Source: Hypsibius dujardini (lineage: Eukaryota; Tardigrada; Eutardigrada; Parachela; Hypsibiidae). Taken from it: a stretch of DNA of 30,662 nucleotides. Location of the stretch: positions 1 to 30,662 of the forward strand of contig LRSR01003008.1 of assembly GCA_001579985.1 (NCBI GenBank), written 5' to 3'. Below, piece by piece: positions 1 to 11,500 of this stretch. Made by a program: the position numbers and the translations under genes. Position 1 is the first letter of the stretch. Each line of letters opens with the position of its first letter. The notes beneath the pieces are model-generated. The model worked only from the letters and a program-made list of their open reading frames with translations, had not been told where the DNA came from and searched no databases.

Positions 1-602
1 ACTTTGTAGAGCATTTTCAGCTTCCCGACGTGAGTCTGTTTGGAAAATAATAATATGATTGCCGTCGCATACTGTGTAGATCAATGATTTGATCAACGTA
101 CTTCACTATGCAGAATACAATTTTTCAGCAATCAAGCAATCAACATGATATCAAAGCAAGGGGATCGACGATTTAATGATATCGAATCCATTCTTTTCTC
201 TATCTGATAAAACATCTGAATAATTTCACGGATCTTTTTGAATAATGTGGGTTCTGTAGTAAATTCCCCATTTTGAAGATCTTCGCCATTGACACTAATT
301 ACTATCCATTAACTACTATCATAACTACCCCACATTAATCCTTTCACCTGTTCAGTATGGAAGAGTTCTGCCAACACCTCCTGTCGTTTCCGAGCTCGAT
401 TATCTGGAAAAAAGGTTACCCATCTTGCAACTGGGAGAACACGGCATCTGACGACGCTCAATCAGTCAGATTATCGAGTCGTAGACTATTTTGGAGTGCA
501 AAAAAATACCGACAGACAAACAGACAGACATGCAGACAGACAGACAGACAGGCAGACAAACAAACAGACAGACAGACAGGTAGACAGACAGACAGACAAC
601 CC

Positions 603-638
<36 letters not shown>

Positions 639-2341
639 GGTAGACATACAGGCAGACAGACAGGCAGGCAGATAGACAGACGGACAGGCAAACAGGCAGA
701 CAGACAGAGAACAAGCAAACGAATATGGCAATCACTCATTATGAAAACCCTACCAAGCGCTTCGACGACAGACGGGTCGGTCAACATAGACTGCCAGTTA
801 GGAATGTGGTCCGGATCGGCATCAAAATCCGGATCGTCTTCAAAAACTAGACTGGAATCGCTCGGTAAGGACTGCATCGAAACAGACGAACTTCCCGAAA
901 CCGCCAAAGGTTTGCCGTTAAGCTCCGATAAATCGTCCATATCATCCCGATGGAAGTGTGCAGGATCGGACTTTTTCCGCACACCCGGTTTGATTTGAGC
1001 CTTTTTCTGGGCTTTGAGGGACTCTGATCGCCCGACCACCGTCAAAGGGACTTTTGGCGCCTTCTCCGTTGGTCCAATCGCTGCTACATCATTCGAGGGA
1101 TCCTGCATTTTGCCGGACTCGAACCGGTTGACTACTTGATTGACGTAGCCTTTCGGCTCGTCCCGGTTATCGGGGAGCACGTCTCCGATCACGTCTGCCT
1201 CTTCCTTCTCGTCATGACCCTTTTTCGCGTTGGCAACTGCAAATAAGGAAGAAAATTCTCGTTATGAAACTCACACGAGCACAAACATAACAGGTGATCA
1301 AACAGAAAGTTAACGAAGTCTGAACACAAACTATGCAAAATAATATGCAATGCAGCCGTGAATCAGACATCTCGACAAATTAAAAGTTCACCGAAACAAG
1401 GCACAGACAGCTAAGCAAGATTATTTTAGACGAAATAATTTATTTCGAAATACGAAATAAATATTGTGGACAAACAGACAGACCAACGCAGTTAGAGCAG
1501 ATTATGGGAGAGAGACAGGCGGATAATCTCACAGACAACTAACAGAATGTTGATGGGATTAGGACTGGAGCACCTTGAGATAAGTCCGCGTAAAGCCACA
1601 AATGAAAAGAGTGGAGAGAAAAACATAGACCAGGAAAAGCAGACTAAAGAGGGTCCTGCGAACTCACTGGCAGTCGGGCTGTTATTACTCCGCTTGCGGC
1701 CGAATATTCCAAAGGAATCCATGTTGATGAAAGAGCGGCGTTCCTTTTTCTCGCCCACACACATTTCTTCCACATTTTTTAGGCATCCTCGATGTGATGT
1801 AAACTCACACGACGTGCACTGCAGTCCTTGCGGTCCCACTCCCCACAGTACCGTGTTGCACACCACGCAAAAGTTCAGCGACGTGAATGAAACCGAGGCG
1901 AACTGATGGCCGCTGACGTTAACCGCTTTCTTTGACTTGTCTTTCAACTTGAACCTAAAAATAACAAAATCATGCCAAATGGTGTTAGAATGCTATGGAG
2001 GAGATGGAATTCCGCTGCACACAGGCGACGGTCACTGGGACTAGTGAGCCAATCAAGTGAAGTAAATTAGCCCGTCCCATCTGAACAGAATATTCTTGCA
2101 CCCGTATAATAAATCTCTTTCAGGAATTGTCCTATCGCTAATGGAATCAGTCAACGGAAAAACTAATTTAAGATACGTAGTACGTACAAATGCGGTCCAC
2201 TGCCATGAACAGAACCACGCACAGGGGAGAGGACTAAGAACCAAAATAAACAGACCAGCCAATAGACAGACCGAAGGATCGAGAGACATACCGAAAGAGA
2301 GACGAACAAGAGAGTCAGAAGAACAGGCGGACAGACGAGAC

Positions 2342-2378
<37 letters not shown>

Positions 2379-5300
2379 AAGACAGAAAGATAGACATGCA
2401 GGTAGACAGACATGCAGGTAGACAGGCAGACAGGCAGACAGACAGACAGACATGCAAGTAGCAGGCAGAAGGACAGACAGACAAATATGCAAGTCGACAG
2501 GGAGACAAAAGGATGACCTTGAGGTATGGCGAACAAGAAATACACAAGTACCCTGTACCCAGACACCCACCAAGTTGAACGAACTTCGGAGGAAAGAATA
2601 AGTCGATAATGTTCTGAATTGATAGAATGCAACGACGTTATTAAGGAAGAAGAATCAATCAGCGACACAAAACATCAATTCCAAGCGCAAATGGGAAGCC
2701 AGCCAGTGAGCAGGCAATAATGGCACCCTTGAACTTAACCCTCAATAAAAACACATACCATCGAGCCAATAGAAGCTTTCAATCTCTGGCAGTTGGCGAT
2801 ATTTAAAGACCAACGGAAGCGAGGAGACGATCAAAGCACAAAAAGTCATTAAAAAACGTCATTCAACTCACTCGAGGGGCGTAAATTCAGTCCCTGAAGG
2901 GCCGGGAAATCACGCAATACTCCACTCACTTTGACTTGTCTTTCTGTACAAGCAGCGGCCATTTGTCCACCAAGTACGACCCGTCGCGCCCCATGGCTTT
3001 GACGCCGTTGACTTTCAAAAAAGTGGCGAGCGCACATCCAATCGCCGCCTGTCGGTCCGATCGATTCTCCGGCTCATCTGGGCTGGCCACCGTTATCGCT
3101 TCCAGATGACCGACCAAGACACGATCCATAACTTCGCGCATTTTATCCGGCGCATGCACTGCCTCCTCCAGCTCAATGTCAGTGAGGTTGTTGGTGAAGA
3201 GCGTATGCAAGCCTTGGATTCGTTTCTGCTGAAATTCCGCGAGCCGGGCTTTGATGACATGTAGAGCGATTAATCTGGCACTGGTGAAAACATCACGCAG
3301 AACGTCCTCACGATCAGGCTTGGCCAGGACCTCGTCGATCGCGTTGACAATGTCGATTGGATTCTTATCCCCACACGGCACATTGTTCAGGAGATCCAGT
3401 GGGGAATTGGGAACGATGAAAGTGAAATGAATTTCAAAAGCCCATCGTAGGATTTCCTGTAAGGAGAACAACAAAGGCCCTCATTTGTTAGAACACATTT
3501 TGATTGCCTGTTGGTCGGACGTGAAGCTTAAGTCGACTTCCAAGTCTCTCAACACGATGTCTCCAATGGTTATCACCGATAATCAGGTGATGTTCATCTG
3601 CGACCGACATACCTTGGAAGTGCCTTTTGGGTAAATATCCGTAATGAGATGAAACAGCAACGCCACCACATCGTCACTCGGGGGTTGGAATAAGTAATTG
3701 ATAAAGACCGCTAAATGCGGAAGACTCCGTTGCAAGGTAGAATAGTCCGAAAAAGGCCCCTGACTGATGCTGAAGCTGGTGTGCTCCTCCGCAGTCATCA
3801 CATTCACTTGCCGGATCTGCTGCACTCGCAGGGGGCCGGCGGACATGCCGCTAAAAGATCCGGACTTGGGAACAACACGTTGACTGCTTCGGTGCAACGG
3901 TTGCTGACCATCGCCGGGGTAAGGCGGCGGCGGCGTACCGGACGGGGCCACAAAATCACTGACATCTTGGAGGGAATTATTGGCGTTACGACCACGCTTG
4001 ACCGGTAAGGCAGGGGGTAACTCATCGGGAAAGCTGTTCTGCCGATGCAACTGATCCACCGTCACGATCTGATCAATCGACTGGGCTGACGTGAGCGCCA
4101 TGCGGTTCACGCCGGCGTGCACGACTTCGGGATTGGAGCGCCGGCGGTGCAGTCCAGTCGGTGCGGTCGACGTTCGCGATCCACGAAAGCTGGCATCGTC
4201 CTGATAACCAGGTATCCGTTCGATTGGAGGAGGCGTCGGGGGTTGTGTGCGACTCTTCGGGCCTGAATGAAACAAGAATAAAACAATTAAAGATACAATA
4301 AATTTCATAATTACATACCCGGGGCAGAAAAAACCTGATTTTTAATCACCAGACCAGACAGCCAGACCGATCAGGCAGCCAGACCGACCAGGCAGCCAGA
4401 CCGGTCGATCAGACAAAGCAATCGATCAATTTCACATCTACATCACGAATGATACAAACGATCCTCATATGCTCATACCATTCGCTGGCGGTTTCTTCTG
4501 AACTTCTTCCACCGTGCTGAGCTCCCTCTGATGGTCCTGCCCGTTCGAATAGGCCGGATTCATGAGCTGATGGTTCCCATTGGTCGTAGCACCAGCAGCC
4601 GGCGGGATCGTGACTACGTAGGTTCTAAACACAGTCATCGCAACATGTGTCTCTGATTTTATTAAATCAACCACTCCAGTGTGGTTCTCATCAGTCACGA
4701 GTTTGCCGTTCACTTTGATGATCCGGTCGCCAGTTTGCAGGCCCGCCATGGCAGCGGAACCGTTAGGAGTGACGGATTGAACGAAGACGGGATTGTCCCC
4801 TGTTGACGAAAAGAAATATTACCACTTATGTACTCATGTCCAAATATACGAAAAATCTTATTTAAATTCAACCATGAATGAAAATCCAATTCCCTTAATG
4901 AAAGATATGATAACTAATGACTGTACACATGGTCGAGGTAAACCTAATTAACAGATAGTGGGAATGGGAGTTGAGTACATGAATTAGATGGTAACAAGAC
5001 TCAAATAAGCTGGCGAGTCAGAGTCCGATTAAATCAACTTCGAGGCATGTCAAAAGTCTGAAAATGTTCCCCCCCCCTCCCTCTAAAATAATAAAACCAG
5101 AAAACAATAATAAATAAGCTCGTCAATGAAAATGCGATGAAATTTCTTTAAACTTAATACTGAATGTACAATTATATATGAAATCCTTCGGACCGACAGC
5201 GACTGTCAGTGAACAGGTAACTTCCGCAGCAATCAATCAGACAATCAATCAATCAGACAATCAATCCATGCTTTTAGATTTGGACAAAACTGGCTGAGTG

Positions 5301-5616
5301 ATGTGACTCAATCTTACAAGTTCTAAGTTGCTTTCGAATTACTCAATGTTCTGCCTCGGATGTCCTGATCTCATCTCCTCTTTCCAAAATTTCTTTCAGC
5401 CCAGCATGGCATTCAGTCAGGCAAAATATGCAGCTAAAGTGTACAAGTACCTGACACCGTAAGACCATATCCATTGTTGTCACGTTGGAAGACAGTACTA
5501 ATTAAATCTCCTGTATCCTGGATTCCACCCCGAATAATATCGGCAGTTTTTGGTGAACTAGCAAGGCGATTATCCCGTTTGACAGCGCCCCGTCGTTGCT
5601 GTGGCTTATCCATCAT
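1..5616 (-). CDS. PDZ-RGS-C1-DH Rho guanine nucleotide exchange factor (ARHGEF11/12, fly RhoGEF2 type), 5' part, runs off left edge
   Basis: Activates Rho GTPases downstream of G-alpha-12/13. Exons (high to low): 5616-5451, 4799-4479, 4262-3613, 3456-2930, 1954-1668, 1236-754, 403-348, 35-1; every junction is GT-AG and phase-consistent, giving about 841 residues. An in-frame TGA at 5643-5641 precedes the ATG. PDZ domain ~35-115 has GYGLTVSG, DNPVFVQSV and GDRIIKVNGKLVTDENHTG. A Pro/Ser-rich linker follows, with PPTPPP and PALPVKRGR. The RGS-like domain, ~345-540, starts INYLFQPPSDDVVALLFHL. A textbook C1 finger (H-x12-C-x2-C-x13-C-x2-C-x4-H-x2-C-x7-C) lies at ~566-615. The DH domain begins KRQEVLAELFHTEQ then THVGKLKML and is cut by the window edge; DH remainder and PH must lie to the left. 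A C1 between RGS and DH is known in fly RhoGEF2, not in human ARHGEF11/12. Assignment is very secure; the far N-terminus is the least certain. Confidence 0.93.
511..710 (+). repeat. (CAGA)n microsatellite in RhoGEF intron
   Basis: Imperfect CAGA tetranucleotide array of about 200 bp with GGTA, GCAA and CGGA interruptions. It fills most of the intron between exons ending at 754 and starting at 403. In the host transcript it reads (UCUG)n. Confidence 0.95.
2330..2490 (+). repeat. (CAGA)n microsatellite in RhoGEF intron
   Basis: A second CAGA array of about 160 bp, with AGAAA, CATG and GGTA interruptions, in the intron 2929-1955. It has the same orientation as the array at 511-710. Confidence 0.93.
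4349..4420. repeat. 16-bp short tandem repeat in RhoGEF intron
   Basis: Three to four copies of CAGGCAGCCAGACCGA-like units in the intron 4478-4263. It is probably derived from the same CAGA-rich composition as the larger arrays. Confidence 0.75.
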
Positions 5617-6270
5617 AAGGCAAACTAATGGTGGGCATGATCACTCTACTACCCGACGCACCGACGAATAAGGCAATTTTTCCATGCTGCTTCCAAAAAA
5701 AAAACAACCAGAAAATTCTCCAATGAAGCGAAAGGTTTTTTAATAGTAAAAATGTTCATGCGCGTCTCTCACCTGTGAGGTGTTGGAAATTACGTAAAAA
5801 GTTCCCCCGATGAACTCATGAAACGGATCGTTAAAAAGTGTGTAAAAAAGAGAGCAAGAAAGACCTTCGGAGTGGAGAATGAGCATTTGTTATTGTTGTG
5901 GGTGGAATTTTCGCTGTGCAATGCCAGTTCAATTAGGGGTCCAAGCCGAAGGCCACATGCCCGACCCCTGGCAGAAATCCCGCCTCCAACACCACAACCG
6001 CACGCACGTAGCAGCGTATCATTTTATAGACCGTAGCGTCGCATCGGCGATACGGAACCACAACAATGCGGAGTTGAAATTCCGAAAGTGCAAAATTTCC
6101 TTTTCCACCATTCCTTTATCGCTGTCGTACATATCCCCAACTCCTGCACGCATTTTAGACGCCCCCGACGGATTTTGATTAGAGTCAACCTTTTGCTACA
6201 CAGCTCCTGTGCTTTTTGTCGTCTGGACGGGAGTGATATAATAGTCTTACTCATTTCCTTACAGCAAAAG
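5617..6270. promoter_or_regulatory. Divergent promoter region between RhoGEF and PTTG1IP-like gene
   Basis: This gap holds the 5' flanks of two genes transcribed away from each other. No open frame in it looks like a gene. A poly-A tract sits near 5694 and a GC-richer stretch at about 5930-6010. A probable 5'UTR intron acceptor (pyrimidine-rich, ending in AG at 6263-6264) lies six bases before the PTTG1IP-like ATG. I see no clear TATA box. That the two genes share a bidirectional promoter is inferred from arrangement only. Confidence 0.5.
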
Positions 6271-8107
6271 ATGGAGTTGTCCGGGAATTTTTTTGGCGTA
6301 GTTCTTCTGTGTCAGCTGATGCTGCTGGCTCAACTAGCACAATGTCAACAAGTCACCGAGGGGTCCACAGCTCCCACACAGACAACGATGAATTCAACGA
6401 TGCCCACCACCACAATGACCCCGGACCAAAGTGAGTGATCATTGGAGGAAGAATGATCTTTGTTTCGGGCTGAAGTGGATGACTGTATTTTGATTAGCCG
6501 TGGCAAAAACCTTGCGCTGACCGAGTTAAGCACTTTAACTCGACTGCTGTGTACAACAGCCATGCAACGAGTGTAATGGCTTAACTCAGTCAGTGCAAGA
6601 TTTTTGTCACGTGTGTACGATCCCTTTGGTATTATATGTATATCTGGTTTTTTCTGTTTGGGAACGTTTGTTTCTTTTTTCAGTTTGCCAAGCTCAAACG
6701 ACCTGTGAGGATTGCGTGAAAGTTTCTGGAGCCAAGGTAGTTTTCGTCCAACAGTATACTTTCATGTGTTGAATCAACACATAATTACTTTAATAGGTTG
6801 GTTGATTGGTTGATTTGTTTGATGTAGAGTAACCACTTTAACTGTAGAGTAGTGGTTTTGAATGCCATGACTTTCCTGTGGCTTTCCATTCATACTGTAG
6901 TGTAGCAGCCATATAATACGGCAAGCAGGTTTCTCCTAATTTACTTATCGTATTTAATGGAATTAGTCGGTCAGACTCCGCGTATCAGTCCGTGTGAAAA
7001 ATCAGCTGACATTGTCCCATCACTTCTCTCCCTGGATTGATTGATTGACTGTTTTCCTCTCTTCAGTGTTATTTCTGCAACAGCATCAAGGGCAACAGCA
7101 ACAGTACCACGGGATGTCGATTATATCCTGCCGCACAAGTTTTTCCCAACTCTGAACAATGCGCTTTGAGTGACGCGAGATGGGGAGTCTGTTGGGGTAA
7201 CGGCTTGTTTCGGTTATCTAAAACTAAGGATTGCGGCATTGCTGCTGCCATGGTCAATAATATATGTCACAATTCTCTTCTAGTCAACTTCGAGGCTGTT
7301 ATCATTTCCATGTCAGTGATTGGTGGAATTCTTATCCTGGCCACTGGATGCACGCTTTATCGCTGCTGCTGCAGAAACAGTGGAGGGTAAGATACTTTAC
7401 AACCGCAGCACAGTGCCGCGTTTTTTACAAGTTTCCTTCAACAAATTTCCATTACAGCAAGGATAACGGAAGCGAAATTCGATGGGCCCGAGAAACCACC
7501 GAACGCCAAGCACGACATGCCGACCGGTAAGAGGATGTTTCTCTGCCTATGAGTATGAGATTGTTAGATTTCAAGAAATGAGACCTTCTATATTCCAAAT
7601 ATTCGTCTCCTCCCTTTTAACAGACGAGCTGAACGAGAGGCGAAAATGACCAGCATTCGACAGAAATACGGTATGTGCAACTGGACCTTTGTCCGGTGTG
7701 CGCAATTACGCACATGGCCACAATTTTGGGTGGTCTGAGTTCGAGCCATTAGGGTGGTCCGAGTTTGAGCCACTCTTGGCTAGAACTTGCCACTGCTTTC
7801 TCCTGAATCTTTGATTTAATGCCCGGCTCAGCGGAAAAATTAGATTGAGCAAGCTGCTCTAAATTCCGCCAAAATAAACAATTTCAATCAATCGATCAAT
7901 TGAGTAAAGGTTGCATGATCAGCTGTGGTCAAGAGCGCGTGCGCGCAGTGACTTAATTCGACTCGAACTCGGACCACCCTTTTTGGCTTAAAGTCTGCCA
8001 CCCAAAGTTGTGGCCATGTGTGTGCCATCTACACATTCCCTGTTGCTCTTCCTACAGGACTCACTCAAGACACAGCTAGCTATAACAGAATGAACGAGGG
8101 CAATTAG
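6271..8107 (+). CDS. PTTG1IP: PTTG1IP-like (PBF) single-pass membrane protein with PSI domain
   Basis: Exons 6271-6430, 6684-6736, 7067-7196, 7284-7386, 7458-7526, 7624-7670, 8058-8107; phases agree throughout and encode 203 residues. A hydrophobic signal peptide (~1-26) precedes a Ser/Thr-rich segment. A cysteine-rich PSI module follows (CEDC, CYFC, then CALSDARWGVCW). The transmembrane helix (~116-138) begins VNFEAVIISMSVIGG. A CCC cluster and a charged tail (ERQARHADRRAEREAK, then IRQKYG) come next. The WGVCWVNFEA-IISMSV-GG core and the RKYG-type tail are diagnostic of vertebrate PTTG1IP, which binds securin and helps its nuclear entry. The C-terminus has YNRM, a YxxPhi sorting signal in the place of the human tyrosine signal. 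Introns 1 and 6 carry MITEs. The securin link is known only from vertebrates. Confidence 0.93.
6494..6616. mobile_element. MITE, family A copy 1 (intron 1 of PTTG1IP-like gene)
   Basis: About 123 bp with inverted arms of roughly 35 bp. The left arm starts GTGGCAAAAACC and contains CTGACCGAGTTAAGC; the right arm is its near-complement and ends GTCACGTG. Both ends abut TA, as expected for a Tc1/mariner-type target duplication. There is no coding capacity. A second copy lies at 19482-19607 and shares the internal stretch CAACAGCCATGCAACGAG. Confidence 0.8.
7696..8027. mobile_element. Nested inverted-repeat element (outer MITE with family B MITE inside)
   Basis: Outer arms: CACATGGCCACAATTTTGGG near 7711-7730, complementary to a segment at about 8000-8020. 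Inside, a second inverted repeat (about 7750-7981) starts AGGGTGGTCCGAGTTTGAGC and ends with its complement CTCGAACTCGGACCACCCT. The inner element also occurs near 12048-12243 inside a different outer repeat. The whole unit lies in intron 6 of the PTTG1IP-like gene and does not touch its splice sites. Confidence 0.75.
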
Positions 8108-8559
8108 AAACATTTGCACTCTGACAACCGGAATTCCATCACCTTTGGATCAGTTTGAGAGATGTTGCTCCGTGCATTGGCTGCGTTTAATTAAGCTCAA
8201 TGATCTTCCCGCCTGTTGATTCGTTTGCCTTTTTCGCTTGTTTAATGCTTCTTACTCGTCAGTCATAATCGGAATATGTCACTAGTCACTCTCTGCTAAT
8301 ACAATTTTAAGCCACCATCAAAATTTGGTAGTTTTGGCTCGATGGAGACGTATAACGAGAATGACTGATTATCACGTTAGAACGGCAAAAAGAAAACTTT
8401 CAACTGCAGCTATGGGGATTGTGACATTCGAGCCGCTGGTGCTGCAGGTGGACTGTTCAGCGCAGAAGGCAGATCCGCAATCAGGTATTTAACTGCGAGT
8501 TCCGGGTCCAATTTTCGCAGTGGGTTTTGGGGATGAAACTAGAATGAAAGCATGAACAT
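8108..8559. other. Convergent 3' flanks of PTTG1IP-like and kinesin-9-like genes
   Basis: The two genes end tail to tail across these 452 bases. No reading frame, RNA gene or clear repeat stands out. No canonical AATAAA is visible close to either stop codon, so the poly(A) sites cannot be placed. Confidence 0.5.
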
Positions 8560-11500
8560 TCACGGGCCGATCGAAACTAAATGGTTTATTGATTCTCTGG
8601 TGCTCCAGATTAAAGTAAGATCTTGAGCTTGAACATTGAAACTGACCCGATGATACGTTTCGTTTTCCTCGCGAACTTTGATGATCTGGCGGACTTTGTC
8701 TCGAACTCGGTAAAAAGATGCCGCTTCCGGATTGCGATCCACAAACTGCTCTAGCTCCATCTTGTGCAATTCCGCAGCGTCTTTTGGCTAAGTAAATAAA
8801 AAACTAGAGACTTTTTTCGGTCAAAGCGTTTGCAAAAAGTACTTACTGCAATCTTCGCTGGAGAACTCCGACGGCTCACCGGTTCCACCCGTACTCCTTT
8901 TTCGTTTACCTTGGAAGCACCTTCCAGCTGCGCAAAAACGTCCGATTTCCCCAGAGGCGTCACTGAAGTGAAGAGCGCTGATGAATTCGGTGGAAACGCT
9001 GTTTGGGCATTTCTTGAAGGCAGCGGAGTGACCGGATCTTGAGGGGCCGCGGCGAGCGAAGCGCCGTCTGTTGGTTGAACGGAAAGCTTGACCGCCGTCT
9101 CACATGCCGTGTCCTGCTCGTAAGTCCTGGCGTACCATTCCTCGAAATCTATTGTATTATGTCACGGCTTGCATTAATATTGTGTGAGTTCAGCTTCTGT
9201 GTGCCTAAATGTATTTTCGTGTCCGCATTATGCAGTAACGCACTTATCAAGAGACTTTTCCGGCTGCTGGCCAAATTCTCCCGTAGCCCAGCTAAATCCG
9301 CCTGGCATGTCTGGATGTCTTGACACCCGGTTTCAATCAAGTACCGTAAGTGCTGTTTATTTAAAAAATATTTGAACATACGCGGTGAGATAGAAAGTGC
9401 AGTGAGATCGAACCTTTATGTTGGACGTAGACTTATATTCGTCGAAGGAGAGCACTGGGAGTTCAGCGGATGTTTGAGGCCGCGTTCTTGCCCTGTCCGC
9501 TGACAATTTCCCCAACGATCCTTGCTCAACACACAGCTCGTCGATCCAGCAGTTCACTGAGGCAGCTAGGGTGACGAGCGTCTTCTCTTTGACGGCCACC
9601 ATTTCTAACCATAACCATCCATGTCTCAGTCAGACACATGTGTTAGTCATTCAGACACATGTAGTCAGTCAGTCAGACACATGTAGTCAGTCAGTCAGAC
9701 ACATGTGTCAGTCAGTCAGACACATGTAGTCAGTCAGTCAGACACATGTAGTCAGTCAGTCAGACACATGTACTCAGTCAGACGCTACGGTTAGAACAAA
9801 CAATCTGCAGATGTTTGACGGGGAAACTTACGGCGTTGTGATTCAGTCAAGCGAAACGGTTCCATGCCGTTCGGGATCTTTGTGGTAAAAACAGTATATG
9901 CTTCTGGCTTAGGAATGGCTTTCAGCAGGACCTTGACAATAGATCCTGCGGCCGTAGTCGGAGCGCTGCCTGGCAGTCCGGCTGGTGCTCCCGTCTTGCC
10001 GTCCGCCAAGGGATCGCCGGGTTTCACGATCGACAATTCTTCCGTCTTCATGGAAATCAGTCACATGTTGAACCTTTCTACATGGGCATTCTGTCGTAGA
10101 CATTAACGGATTGAGTCGTCTGCCTACCTTAAGGGCGTCCGACTGTACCGAGGGTTCGGTCGGATGAGTGGCATCCGACAGGTGATCTTTCAACGGAGAA
10201 GTCACGAGTGTGTCTTTTTCCCCTTTCTTTGGAGGCGCCGCCGGTTTCTTGCTACTGCTGTTACTAGTGATGACGCTGGCTTTCTCCAAGACCTTAACGT
10301 TTTTCTCGTCCTTCTTCTTTTTCATTAGGTTTTTAATATTTTTCCCCTTCGATCCCCCAGCTGTAGTGCCGGCTCCTACTCCGTCTATCAGACAGAAAAG
10401 TATTTGGTGTCATCGTTGAGTCGTGATTGACATGTCCTGTGAGTTGTACGATTCATAACTTCATATAAAACACGTTTTTCCTGCCTACCTTTATCATCAA
10501 GTTCCCCAATCCCATCAGCATCAGGAAAATCCTTGGCTGGACTAGCCTATTAAAAAAAACCAGTTCAATGTAGCTGTTTATTGAACCATAAACCTCGCTG
10601 ATTCATGCCTTGCCGTCATCAGCTTCGTTGACAGGAACTTGAAGGTTATCGTGACCTGGAATACTGTCTGGAATCTCCACCGGTTCAGTTGGGAGGTCCC
10701 CGTCCCTGCAATGCATTTGCTTTACTAAGAAGGAAGAATATGCGAAACACAAGCCCGAGACACGAAGCCAGCTGAAGAGCAGACCAGTCGGACTTTTTGC
10801 CGAGACAAAACGCCGACTCACTTTGCAAATTTCTTCATTAGACCGAGGAAGCTTTCCATCTGCTTATAAGTGCTAAATTTTGGCACGCTAATCCGGCCCT
10901 CCACAAAATCCTTGACCTCTCGCGCAGTACGGAAGAAATCCTGTGCACCAGCGTGGGCAGTGTAGTCCGGAGATTCCCGCGCATTCTGCCGAACGATAAA
11001 AGATTGATTACTGTATTTTCGCGTTAGACAGGGACAGTTGTACTGGAGTGGAACGTGTGCACGCCTGTGTGCACCGTATACACAGCACAAAGCCGCGTGG
11101 CCGATTAAACGTTCCACAGCTCGTAGGCTGTCCCTGTCTAACGCGACAATACAGTACTTCACAATCAACTACAGCTACTTGCAGGTTACTTGCAAACTTT
11201 TGCTTTGACGTATTGTGAGCCGCAAGACTACACATGTTACAAAGTTTTAATTTCTTAAAGCAAAAGAAATTTGGCACAGTGGAAAGTGAAAACGGGTGAC
11301 AGACTACCTTGACAAATTCAAACCAAAAAGACACAATCAATCAAGCGATTAGTATTTGATTCGCGCCTTCTTCTTCGCAATGACTGCAGCGATGCGGTTC
11401 GGAATACTCTCCCACAAAGCCTCGCACTGCTCCCGAGTAACCAGCTTGTTTCACAATTCCGGAACAGCACGTGCAATATCCTGCACGGTTTTGACGGAAG

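Noticed and set aside
458-735. Long overlapping Cys/Ser/Val-rich minus-strand reading frames and a Gln/Thr/Asp-rich plus-strand frame over the CAGA array
   Set aside because: They are translations of a tetranucleotide repeat, which stays open in several frames by composition. The real coding part of the 458-1192 frame is 1236-754 only.
511-2490. CRISPR-like spacing of the repeated tetranucleotide blocks
   Set aside because: There are no constant-length repeats with unique spacers, and this is a spliced eukaryotic locus.
10818-11168. A 116-residue minus-strand frame spanning MITE and kinesin exon
   Set aside because: Only the part below about 11010 matches the kinesin gene; the upper part is MITE sequence that happens to be open.
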